6,592 bases of DNA from Candidatus Omnitrophota bacterium (GTDB lineage: Bacteria > Omnitrophota > Koll11 > Gygaellales > Profunditerraquicolaceae). The notes under the pieces were generated by a model. That model searched no databases. It had not been told where the DNA came from and saw only the letters and a list, made by a program, of their open reading frames with translations. How positions within the stretch are numbered: the stretch's first letter is position 1; each line of letters opens with the position of its first letter. Both the position numbers and the translations under genes were made by a program. Of the stretch, positions 1-6,199 are shown piece after piece. The stretch covers positions 1-6,592 of the forward strand of contig JAPLLP010000118.1 in NCBI GenBank assembly GCA_026387515.1, in the 5' to 3' direction.

Positions 1-690
1 GGATTATTGATCGGGACCAAGACAGTAGCTTTGCCTTATTCCGCGTTGTTATTTATCCCGTTTTTGTTCCTGGCGGTCAAAAATAGATGCACCGTATACT
101 TATTCACCATTTTTATTTTTCTTGTATTTATGCTGGGAGGTTTTACTTATCTGAAGAATTTTATATTTATGGGAAATCCGCTCTACCCTTTTGACCTTAG
201 ATTATTCGGAAGGGATATTTTTAAAGGGGTTATGGATGCTGCCACATATGCGGCTCATTTTGAGGCCAAGGATTATAAATTAACAAAGATTCTTTTCCAT
301 GAAGGTCTTGGCGGGCAGACTTTGATTTTTATCCTGCCGTCTATATTCATAGCTTTACCCGCAACAATCATTAAAAAGAGATTTGGAAAAGATTATTGGC
401 TTCTCTATATTTTGGCTTTGCCTATTTTGTTGTTTTTAATCTGGCGCTTTTTAATACCTCTGGCAAATGTGCGTTATTTGTATCCGTTATTGGGAATAGG
501 CATGGTGGTTGCATTTTACCTGATTTCGATTTTTAATATCCCCCTTAAGGTCATTAAGGCCCTGTCGATTATTTGTGTTATTGTTTCAGTTCCGGAGCTT
601 GCTAAGCGCCATGAATTATTTTTCTATTTTTTATTATGCCATTTTTATTTAAACGTTTTAATCAATTGGCAAAAGTCCGAACTTTTGTAA
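1..690 (+). CDS. GT-C (GT39/PMT-like) membrane glycosyltransferase, N-terminal part; 5' truncated by window, 3' frameshifted
   Basis: The frame is open from the first base, so the true start lies upstream; 229 codons are visible. The protein is strongly hydrophobic, with likely membrane helices at about residues 10-27, 31-46, 107-126, 132-149, 158-178 and 184-197. The segment at 46-64 (GGFTYLKNFIFMGNPLYPF) and the RYLYP motif at 158-162 are typical of polytopic bacterial GT-C glycosyltransferases, which move a sugar from a polyprenyl-phosphate donor on the periplasmic side of the inner membrane. The frame stops at 688-690 after a tail (from about residue 209) that looks out of frame. The natural continuation, one more helix and a soluble domain, lies in the -1 frame (636-1229). 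I read both parts as one gene interrupted by a one-base frame difference. Acceptor and sugar cannot be told from sequence. A DPM-like GT2 that could make its donor follows downstream. Confidence 0.8.
   Translation, partial: GLLIGTKTVALPYSALLFIPFLFLAVKNRCTVYLFTIFIFLVFMLGGFTYLKNFIFMGNPLYPFDLRLFGRDIFKGVMDAATYAAHFEAKDYKLTKILFHEGLGGQTLIFILPSIFIALPATIIKKRFGKDYWLLYILALPILLFLIWRFLIPLANVRYLYPLLGIGMVVAFYLISIFNIPLKVIKALSIICVIVSVPELAKRHELFFYFLLCHFYLNVLINWQKSELL
627..633 (+). other. T TTT TTA heptamer: candidate -1 slippery site or homopolymer indel point
   Basis: Read in the frame of the upstream part, the codons are TAT TTT TTA, so the heptamer has the exact X XXY YYZ phasing of a -1 ribosomal frameshift site and is identical to the U UUU UUA of HIV-1 gag-pol. 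A -1 slip here continues in the frame of 636-1229 with codons ATT ATG from 633. The same T6 run is also where a one-base sequencing, assembly or replication error would be most likely. Sequence alone does not separate the two. Confidence 0.35.
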
Positions 691-1229
691 TTTTACCTTT
701 ATTTTTGGGCTTTTTTGCTTTAATATGGTTAAATCATAATTACCAGGATTGCGAATACGCGCGTTATCGAAAGATGGTGCGTTATTCAGGTTTTTGGCCC
801 CAGGCTACCGAAGCTTGGCAGTGGCTAAATAGTAATACCGCGGGGAATAATATTGCTTATGTTGGCAGGCCGGTACTTTTTCCTTTATACGGTACGAATT
901 TTAAAAATACCGTCTATTATGTATCAGTGAATAAGACCGATCCGGCAAAGCTAGAGTATTACCCCGGTTCTCATTATCGTTGGGGTAAGGATTTTCTTGA
1001 GTTACATCAAAACATTAAAGAAAAAGGGAATTACCGCGGCAATGCTAGTTTCGCGGTGTGGCTGGAAAATCTTATTCGACGCAAGACGGAATATTTATTC
1101 GTATATTCTTTACATCAGACCAAAGGTATCATTTTTCCCATGGAAGACGGCTGGGCCAAGGCCAATCCGGAGAAGTTTAACCTAGTTTTTTCTAACGAGA
1201 TAGTGCATATCTACAGGGTGCAATATTAA
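636..1229 (+). CDS. C-terminal part of the same GT-C membrane glycosyltransferase, in the -1 frame
   Basis: From the ATG at 636 this is 197 residues: one membrane helix at about 14-33, then a soluble, presumably periplasmic, domain. That domain carries features usual at the end of GT39-like proteins: WPQATEAWQWLNSNT at about 54-68, IAYVGRPVLFPLYG at 73-86, and an end of the form E-x-W-A-x-x-N-P followed by VF-N-E-I-V-H-I-Y-R-V. The ATG has no Shine-Dalgarno in front of it, lies inside the upstream frame and falls within a membrane helix, so it is probably not a true start. In this frame stops occur at 603 and 612, so the crossover from the upstream frame must lie between about 615 and 690. 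Joining through the T run at 627-632 gives a continuous protein of 409 visible residues. The stop is one base before the GT2 start. Read as a separate small protein, it would lack the GT-C catalytic region. Confidence 0.7.
   Translation: MPFLFKRFNQLAKVRTFVILPLFLGFFALIWLNHNYQDCEYARYRKMVRYSGFWPQATEAWQWLNSNTAGNNIAYVGRPVLFPLYGTNFKNTVYYVSVNKTDPAKLEYYPGSHYRWGKDFLELHQNIKEKGNYRGNASFAVWLENLIRRKTEYLFVYSLHQTKGIIFPMEDGWAKANPEKFNLVFSNEIVHIYRVQY
670..687 (+). repeat. Perfect 7-bp inverted repeat ending at the upstream-frame stop
   Basis: CAAAAGT / ACTTTTG with a 4-base CCGA loop forms a hairpin that ends immediately before the TAA at 688-690. It begins 36 bases after the slippery heptamer, farther than the 5-9 bases usual for a frameshift stimulator. 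A weaker 5-bp pairing, TGCCA 637-641 with TGGCA 667-671, lies between them, but its last base pairs would compete with this stem. No T tract follows, so it is not an intrinsic terminator. Confidence 0.4.
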
Positions 1230-1230
1230 A

Positions 1231-1908
1231 ATGCCGCAGTTATCGGTTATAATTCCGGTTTACAATGAATCTGCCACCATCAGGCAGATATTAGAAAAAA
1301 TAAATTCAATTCCCATCGATAAAGAGATAATAGTGGTAGACGATGGTTCTTCTGACGGGACCAGCAGGATTTTACACGATATCCATTATCCCAACCTCAA
1401 GCTCATTTTTCACACCTCTAACCGCGGAAAAGGCGCGGCTTTTTTGACCGGCCTGGATAACTCAAGCGGCGAATACGTGATCATCCAGGACGCTGATCTA
1501 GAGTATGACCCCAATGATTATCTGAGGCTTCTGGAGGCAATAAAGAGGGGTGATGCGGAGATGGTTTTGGGCGCCCGCTTTACCGCGGGATATAAAGGTA
1601 TTTTTATGCAGCGATTAGGCAACCGGTGCCTATCCACTTACTTCAATTTTCTTTTTGGTTCGCATTTAAACGATTGTTATGCCTGTTATAAATTGATACG
1701 CAGAGATGTAGCTATTGGTCTAGGGCTAAGGGGCCAGGCCTTCAATATAGATATAGAGATCGTAGGTAAGATTTTAAAGAGAGGGTATCGCATAAAAGAA
1801 GTCCCGATCGCCTATAACCCGCGTAACTTTAAAGAAGGTAAAAAGATCCGCTGGAATGACGGTCTGCACGCGATATTTTATATGTTGAAATACCGTTTTG
1901 GAAGATAA
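1231..1908 (+). CDS. GT2 family glycosyltransferase, dolichyl/polyprenyl-phosphate mannose synthase (DPM1)-like
   Basis: At 225 residues this is a short, soluble-type GT-A fold enzyme expected to transfer a sugar from a nucleotide donor (GDP-mannose in DPM1, UDP-glucose in relatives) to polyprenyl phosphate at the inner face of the membrane. Visible motifs in order: IIPVYNES (7-14), VVDDGSSDGT (35-44, nucleotide binding), NRGKGAA (64-70), the DxD motif in DADLEYDP (87-94, metal/nucleotide-sugar binding), GAR (114-116), the acceptor-side NDCYACYKLIRRDV (147-160) and the late EGKKIRW block (202-208). There is no C-terminal membrane anchor, unlike the longer GtrB/ArnC-type enzymes. The ATG begins one base after the preceding stop, with only a weak AGGG (1215-1218) as ribosome site, so translation is probably coupled. 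ManC in the same block would supply GDP-mannose, which favours mannose as the sugar. The exact donor is inference. Confidence 0.9.
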   Translation: MPQLSVIIPVYNESATIRQILEKINSIPIDKEIIVVDDGSSDGTSRILHDIHYPNLKLIFHTSNRGKGAAFLTGLDNSSGEYVIIQDADLEYDPNDYLRLLEAIKRGDAEMVLGARFTAGYKGIFMQRLGNRCLSTYFNFLFGSHLNDCYACYKLIRRDVAIGLGLRGQAFNIDIEIVGKILKRGYRIKEVPIAYNPRNFKEGKKIRWNDGLHAIFYMLKYRFGR

Positions 1909-1910
1909 AT

Positions 1911-3143
1911 ATGAAAATTATTTTGCAGGTTTTGGATAAGATTATATTAGTGTCAGCCGTAGCAATGCCTTTTTCTATGGCTATTGCCTCTGGGCCGCTG
2001 AATGTTTTTGTGGTATTGCTTATAGTCAGTTTCTTGTTAAAAATTATTTTAAAAAGAACAGGTTTCCTTGTTTCCCCGAAGGTCGCCTTACCCATATTTC
2101 TGTTCTTCCTGATTAATTGTTTGTCTATCATTCATTCTTCTAATTATGTTGATACCTTAAAGGGCGGGATTTTGCGGCTCCTGATGTACATTCTTGTATT
2201 TTTGGCCGTTGCCCGGGAAGTTAGGGATAGAAGATTCCTGACCTGGATCATCATATCGGCTGGCCTTGGCCTGGCCCTGGTATCTATAGACGGCATCTGG
2301 CAGGTTGTTGGAGGCAAAGATTTCATCAGGGGGTATGAGCCGGTATTGAATATAGGCTTGGCGCGGGCAACCGCCTCATTTAATGATTCTAACGTAATGG
2401 GGGTGTATCTTAGCGCCTTAAGCCCTTTGATGTTCGGCCTTGCTTTATATTCTTTCAAGGGGAAGGGAAAAATAATTTTTGTTTTGTTAAGCGTGTTGGC
2501 TTTGACAGGCATCGTCCTGACTTATTCGCGGCCCACGCTATTAGCGGTTTACATAGTTTTATTTTTCCTGGGATCAGTTAAGAAAGACAAGCTTATAATC
2601 GCATGTCTGGTTTTGTTCACCATAATTTCTCCTTTTATTTTGCCAAAGTCCGTTAAAGAATGGGCGCGCGAGCTCGAATATAATCCTTTAAGGATAATGT
2701 GCAACGATGACCGCATCGCCATATACCGTAATAGCCTGCGCATGATCAAGGCGCATCCGGTTATCGGGGTGGGCGCAAATACCTTCATGAAAAACTATAG
2801 ATATTACAAGGAGTTCCCTGAATACCGCAACGTGGTGACTATCGACTATATTTATGCGCATAATAATTTTCTGCATATGGCCGGGGAGCTGGGGTTGTTA
2901 GGCTTGTCGTTATTTTTATGGTTCCTTTACGCAATTTTCAGGCAGGGGTTTTTAATTCTTAGCCGGATAAAGGATGATCATTCTAAGGTTATTTCTTTAT
3001 CGTTATTGGCTTGCCTGATTGCTTTTCTGGTAAACGGCCTGACCGAAAGCAGTCTTTATTATTCCCGGGTCGCGCCATTGTTCTGGTATATTTGCGGGTT
3101 AGTTCTGGCGATGAATAATTTTGTGCCTGATGATTCAAAATAA
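1911..3143 (+). CDS. O-antigen ligase / Wzy-like polymerase family membrane protein
   Basis: A 410-residue polytopic protein with about ten or more hydrophobic segments and one large external loop (about 243-320), the layout of the WaaL/Wzy (O-antigen ligase, PF04932-type) superfamily. Family signatures are ATASFNDSNVMGVYL (153-167), the Arg-bearing LTYSRP (203-208, Arg207), the loop block with Arg268 followed by HPVIGVGANTF (282-292), and AHNNFLHMAGELGLLGL (316-332). His317 matches the His essential in WaaL ligases and Arg207 and Arg268 the conserved Arg positions. Such proteins join undecaprenyl-diphosphate-linked glycan to lipid A-core (ligase) or extend the glycan (polymerase); the two roles cannot be separated from sequence. 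The start is well supported: GGAAG at 1900-1904 lies six bases before the ATG, inside the end of the GT2 gene. The last 14 bases overlap the GT9 gene. Confidence 0.9.
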   Translation: MKIILQVLDKIILVSAVAMPFSMAIASGPLNVFVVLLIVSFLLKIILKRTGFLVSPKVALPIFLFFLINCLSIIHSSNYVDTLKGGILRLLMYILVFLAVAREVRDRRFLTWIIISAGLGLALVSIDGIWQVVGGKDFIRGYEPVLNIGLARATASFNDSNVMGVYLSALSPLMFGLALYSFKGKGKIIFVLLSVLALTGIVLTYSRPTLLAVYIVLFFLGSVKKDKLIIACLVLFTIISPFILPKSVKEWARELEYNPLRIMCNDDRIAIYRNSLRMIKAHPVIGVGANTFMKNYRYYKEFPEYRNVVTIDYIYAHNNFLHMAGELGLLGLSLFLWFLYAIFRQGFLILSRIKDDHSKVISLSLLACLIAFLVNGLTESSLYYSRVAPLFWYICGLVLAMNNFVPDDSK

Positions 3144-4092
3144 GATTATCGCGTTTCGCAATGACCGATTCGGAGAATTCCTGCTTAATATCCCGGTATT
3201 CCGGGAATTAAAGCAGCGTTACCCGCAGACTGGGCTTACTGTGGTGGTTAATCCCGATGTCAAGCCACTGGCCGCGAGGATCCCGTTTATTGATAAAATA
3301 TTGTGCTGGGAAAACAGAAGGCATGGATTTTTAGAAAAGATTAATTTTATCCGCGTTTTAAGAGAGCTAAAAGCGGATATAGCGATAATCTTAAATCCCA
3401 GCGAAGAATTAAATTTTATGGTTTATTTCTCGGGAATACCCATTAGGGTAGGGTATAATCGTAAGAGCGCCTTTTTTTTAAACCAAAGGATTCAAGACAG
3501 AAAAAACGAAGGTTTAAGGCATGAGGTTTCCTACAATTTGGATTTACTTAAGGCGATAGGGATGAATCCTGCCGCGCCGGATTTCACGGATTCTTTGCGT
3601 ATTGAAGAAGAAGATTTTCCTTCGGCAAGGAGGGGTTTTTTGGGGCTTGAAGATAAACAATTCATCGTGATCCATCCCTGGGCTAGTAATTCGCAGAAAG
3701 AGTGGGGAGGGCTGAATTTTAGGCGGCTGAGCGAAAGGCTCGCTTCGGAAACTAAGTTGAAAATGGTGTTTGTGGGAGTTAAGGATGATATACTGAGGGC
3801 TCAAGATTTATGCCGAAATCTAGAAGCGATTAATTTAACCGGTGAGACCACGCTTTTAGAGCTGGCGGGGTTGTTAAAAAAAAGCAGGCTTCTTATCACT
3901 AATGATTCCGGGCCAATGCACCTGGCTGCGGTTTTAGGGGTGCCTACGGTTGCCATTTTTAGGAAATCTCCCCCGGCAGTAAGCGCGAGGCGTTGGGGCC
4001 CGGTGGGTGGCCATCACAGAATAATTGAGAATGATATTATAGGTGATATACAAGTAAGCGAGGTATACGATGCATCCAAAAAAAATCTCTAA
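3130..4092 (+). CDS. GT9 family glycosyltransferase (ADP-heptose:LPS heptosyltransferase-like)
   Basis: A soluble GT-B fold protein of 320 residues, normal length for WaaC/WaaF/WaaQ relatives, which add heptose from ADP-heptose to the LPS inner core on the cytoplasmic face. The N-terminal acceptor-domain motif is RNDRFGEFLLNIPVFREL (10-27). The second domain begins with IHPWASNSQKEW (181-192), then LTGETTLLELAGLL (236-249) and the family hallmark TNDSGPMHLAAVLGVPTVAIF (257-277), which binds the nucleotide sugar; RWGPVGGHHRII (288-299) closes the domain. At the position of the proposed catalytic Asp of WaaC (the GD of RxGD) this protein has Glu16. I start it at ATG 3130 rather than TTG 3121 because alignment of the first strand fits the ATG. 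No Shine-Dalgarno is visible, and the start sits 14 bases inside the upstream gene, so coupling is likely. Donor specificity is not proven; heptose is a family-level guess. Confidence 0.88.
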   Translation: MIQNKIIAFRNDRFGEFLLNIPVFRELKQRYPQTGLTVVVNPDVKPLAARIPFIDKILCWENRRHGFLEKINFIRVLRELKADIAIILNPSEELNFMVYFSGIPIRVGYNRKSAFFLNQRIQDRKNEGLRHEVSYNLDLLKAIGMNPAAPDFTDSLRIEEEDFPSARRGFLGLEDKQFIVIHPWASNSQKEWGGLNFRRLSERLASETKLKMVFVGVKDDILRAQDLCRNLEAINLTGETTLLELAGLLKKSRLLITNDSGPMHLAAVLGVPTVAIFRKSPPAVSARRWGPVGGHHRIIENDIIGDIQVSEVYDASKKNL

Positions 4093-5485
4093 AGATAGGG
4101 TCTACGTCCTTATTTTAGCCGGCGGCGTAGGTAGCCGTTTCTGGCCGTTTAGCCGGGAACTTGAGCCTAAGCAGTTTATGCAACTGGTGGGTAAGGAAAC
4201 CCTTTTGCAGGATACGATAAGCCGCCTAAAGGGGTTTGTAAAGATGGACCATGTTTATATCATGACCAATAGGTCTTACTTTTATGAGATAAAAAAACAG
4301 GTCAATAAATTTTCCCTTCCGGAGGAGAATATCATATTAGAGCCGGAAGGCAGGAATACCGCTCCGGCAATAGGGTATTTTGCCGGTTTTATCCTTAAGA
4401 AAGACAAAGATGCCGTGTTTGTCACCTTGCCTTCGGACCATTATATTAAAGACAAAAATGAATTCAAAAAAACGCTGGAAAGATCCCTTGTTCCGGCCGG
4501 GGCAGGTTTTTTGGTAACTATCGGCATAAAGCCCCGTAAACCTTCTACTGGGTATGGTTATATAAAGATAAGGGGTAGTAAGATAACAGGTACCTATTTC
4601 CTGGTGGAGAAGTTCCTGGAGAAACCGAATATTAAAAAGGCCGCTAGATATGTGGCTAGTAAAGATTATTTTTGGAACAGTGGGATGTTTATCTGGCGGG
4701 CGGATATATTTTTAAGAGAGCTAAGGAAATATCAACCGGGACTGGAAGCTAGGTTATCCGGTATTCATGTAAAAGAAGACCTGGCAAGGATTTGGCCGGG
4801 TTTAACCTCGATTTCTGTGGATTATGCTATAATGGAGCACTCTAAGGGTATAGCCTTGGTGCCTGCGCTTTTTGACTGGACAGACCTGGGTTCTTGGGAC
4901 GCGCTTGAAGAGGTCTTGCCCAAAGACAAACAAAAGAATATTATTCAGGCTGATAGCTTGAATTATAACTGTAAGGGCATTTCCGTATATAGCCGCGCCG
5001 GAAGGTTGATTTGCGCGCTGGGTTTAAACGATCTAATCATTGCCGATACGCCGGATGCCCTGCTTGTCTGTCATAAAGACAGGGCTCAAGATGTTAAGCA
5101 GGTGGTGGATAGCCTAAAAAAAGGTAAGCGTAAAGAGCATATTTCGCATACTACGGAAAAAAGGCCCTGGGGTTCTTATACTGTATTGCAGATGGGGGAG
5201 GGGTTTAAGATCAAGATAGTTGAGATTGATCCTAAAAAGCGGCTCAGCCTGCAGCGACACGCCAAACGCGCCGAACACTGGGTGGTTGTCTGCGGGACCG
5301 CTAAAGTAACCTGCGGTAGCCAGGTCAAGCTAGTGCATAGCAATGAGAGTATCTACATCCCGAAATTCACCAAACACCGGCTAGAAAATCCCGGTGATAA
5401 CCAGCTTAAGATCGTAGAGGTGCAAACCGGCGCCTATCTAGAAGAAGATGATATCCAAAGATTCGAGGATGATTTCATAAGATAG
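4070..5485 (+). CDS. manC: Bifunctional mannose-1-phosphate guanylyltransferase / mannose-6-phosphate isomerase
   Basis: At 471 residues it has the usual length of ManC/AlgA/CpsB enzymes: an N-terminal pyrophosphorylase that makes GDP-mannose from mannose-1-phosphate and GTP, and a C-terminal cupin that interconverts fructose-6-phosphate and mannose-6-phosphate. Motifs in order: LAGGVGSRFWPFSR (16-29, nucleotide-binding signature), EPKQF (32-36), EPEGRNTAPAI (91-101), PSDHYI (121-126), TGYGYI (160-165), VEKFLEKP (179-186), WNSGMFIW (202-209), FDWTDLGSWDAL (268-279). The cupin half has RPWGSY (365-370), QRHAKRAEHW (395-404), YIPKFTKHRLENPG (429-442) and the terminal VEVQTGAYLEEDDIQRFEDD (449-468). 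In the metal-site block Gln395, His397, Glu402 and His403 remain, but the usual HH after the first His is Ala-Lys. GAGG at 4060-4063 lies six bases before the ATG, inside GT9, which it overlaps by 23 bases. No phosphomannomutase is in the window. Cytoplasmic. The isomerase activity is less certain than the guanylyltransferase. Confidence 0.95.
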   Translation: MHPKKISKDRVYVLILAGGVGSRFWPFSRELEPKQFMQLVGKETLLQDTISRLKGFVKMDHVYIMTNRSYFYEIKKQVNKFSLPEENIILEPEGRNTAPAIGYFAGFILKKDKDAVFVTLPSDHYIKDKNEFKKTLERSLVPAGAGFLVTIGIKPRKPSTGYGYIKIRGSKITGTYFLVEKFLEKPNIKKAARYVASKDYFWNSGMFIWRADIFLRELRKYQPGLEARLSGIHVKEDLARIWPGLTSISVDYAIMEHSKGIALVPALFDWTDLGSWDALEEVLPKDKQKNIIQADSLNYNCKGISVYSRAGRLICALGLNDLIIADTPDALLVCHKDRAQDVKQVVDSLKKGKRKEHISHTTEKRPWGSYTVLQMGEGFKIKIVEIDPKKRLSLQRHAKRAEHWVVVCGTAKVTCGSQVKLVHSNESIYIPKFTKHRLENPGDNQLKIVEVQTGAYLEEDDIQRFEDDFIR

Positions 5486-5499
5486 GGACGTTTCCTATT
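5481..5499 (+). terminator. Short palindrome over the manC stop codon; weak terminator or REP-like element
   Basis: ATAGG (5482-5486) pairs with CCTAT (5494-5498), extended by G-T pairs at both ends, around an ACGTT loop. The manC stop TAG (5483-5485) lies in the left arm. It is followed by A/T-rich sequence (TTAAAATTAATCTT) but no clean T run, so intrinsic termination is doubtful. The GGGACGTTTCC core resembles small palindromes that, from memory, lie near REP-associated transposases in some genomes; no transposase is visible here. Confidence 0.3.
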
Positions 5500-5614
5500 A
5501 AAATTAATCTTAGTGCCACAAGCAGTTACAACAACACATTTTCCAGTTTTGTACTATTAATTTCAGCTGTAAATTCTCAGTAGTCACCAAGCTAAAAAAG
5601 ATAAAGCAGAAATA

Positions 5615-6049
5615 TTGAAAGGCATTGACAGAGTTTTTGCCGAAGTGAAAAAAACAGAGTATCTATTGGGAAGAAGGCTTGGAAGAAAGACTAATAAATG
5701 GGAAAAGGGAATATTAAACCTATATTATGAATTTTATGGTAAATATATTAAATATCTCAAATATCTCAAATATTGCAGAGATAATATGGTTCGTAAGTCT
5801 AAAAGAGCTAAAAAAATTATTCAGGAAATTGATAGTTTTCTTGCTTATTTAAACAATGTGGACAAGGAAGGAAATCGTGAGCTCACCCAAGACGAAATGA
5901 AAAAGTTTAAATCGATAATCAGAAAACAATTAAAAAGAGAAAGAGAACAATATAATCAAGAGCTAATGTTTATAGAATTCCATAAAAAACTTTATAACTT
6001 CGTAGCAGGATTATGCCTTGTTAAGCCAGCGATTGATATAGTTATTTAA
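5615..6049 (+). CDS. Hypothetical lysine-rich protein, start uncertain
   Basis: I do not recognise this protein. From the TTG at 5615 it has 144 residues, 23 of them Lys and 11 Arg, with alternating Glu/Lys stretches in the second half (about 85-120) that suggest long, perhaps coiled, helices. No signal peptide or membrane helix is evident, although the last 20 residues are more hydrophobic. A 3-residue repeat (KYI KYL KYL KYC) is encoded by 5741-5776. The frame is open back to 5573 with no ATG, and no Shine-Dalgarno precedes the TTG, so this may be the remnant of a longer gene or a chance ORF. Codon and base use differ from the block before it: AAA, AGA and ATA dominate and the GC-rich codons disappear. 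It is separated from manC by 129 bases and is probably not part of that transcription unit. It is the longest ORF in the region after manC, which is the main reason to list it. Confidence 0.45.
   Translation: MKGIDRVFAEVKKTEYLLGRRLGRKTNKWEKGILNLYYEFYGKYIKYLKYLKYCRDNMVRKSKRAKKIIQEIDSFLAYLNNVDKEGNRELTQDEMKKFKSIIRKQLKREREQYNQELMFIEFHKKLYNFVAGLCLVKPAIDIVI
5741..5776 (+). repeat. Four tandem 9-bp units within the hypothetical ORF
   Basis: The units are AAATATATT, AAATATCTC, AAATATCTC and AAATATTGC, each starting AAATAT; the middle two are identical. They are in frame and encode KYI, KYL, KYL, KYC. The arrangement looks like replication slippage of a 9-bp unit. Confidence 0.75.
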
Positions 6050-6150
6050 AATTGCAAAGAAAGATAAAAACACAGGAAGGAGCGTATGGGTAGATTGGAA
6101 AAATTATTAATAAAAGATTAGAGTGGTGTTCTGCCAATAGAATCTGTCTA

Positions 6151-6164
6151 AATTTGCGCAAATT
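6151..6164. repeat. Perfect 14-bp palindrome
   Basis: AATTTGCGCAAATT is identical to its reverse complement across all 14 bases and lies in non-coding sequence. It has the size and symmetry of a dimeric repressor operator, but no regulator gene is in view and no promoter is clearly attached to it. Confidence 0.5.
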
Positions 6165-6167
6165 CCT

Positions 6168-6199
6168 TTGAGAGGTCGTAAAAGAGAACAGCCTCTTAG
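6168..6199 (+). repeat. Hairpin in non-coding region
   Basis: TTGAGAGGT (6168-6176) pairs with GCCTCTTAG (6191-6199) over nine positions, three of them G-T, around a 14-base loop. The core is AGAGG/CCTCT. No T tract follows, so it is not a standard terminator. It may be part of a longer structured transcript with the inverted repeat downstream. Confidence 0.3.

Noticed and set aside
636..690. Independent gene start at ATG 636
   Set aside because: No Shine-Dalgarno precedes it, it overlaps the upstream frame by 55 bases, and its first residues are the middle of a membrane segment of the same protein.
1829..2876. Reverse-strand ORFs of 60-120 codons opposite the GT2 and ligase genes
   Set aside because: They lie wholly opposite well-supported genes and have no family motifs; they are antisense shadows.
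3121..3129. TTG at 3121 as the GT9 start
   Set aside because: The ATG three codons later fits the family N-terminus, where the first strand and RxDRFG motif follow at once; the extra residues add nothing.
5514..5617. Short forward frame upstream of the hypothetical ORF, ending at 5617
   Set aside because: No start codon, about 34 codons, different frame from the ORF; it could be a remnant but nothing supports it.
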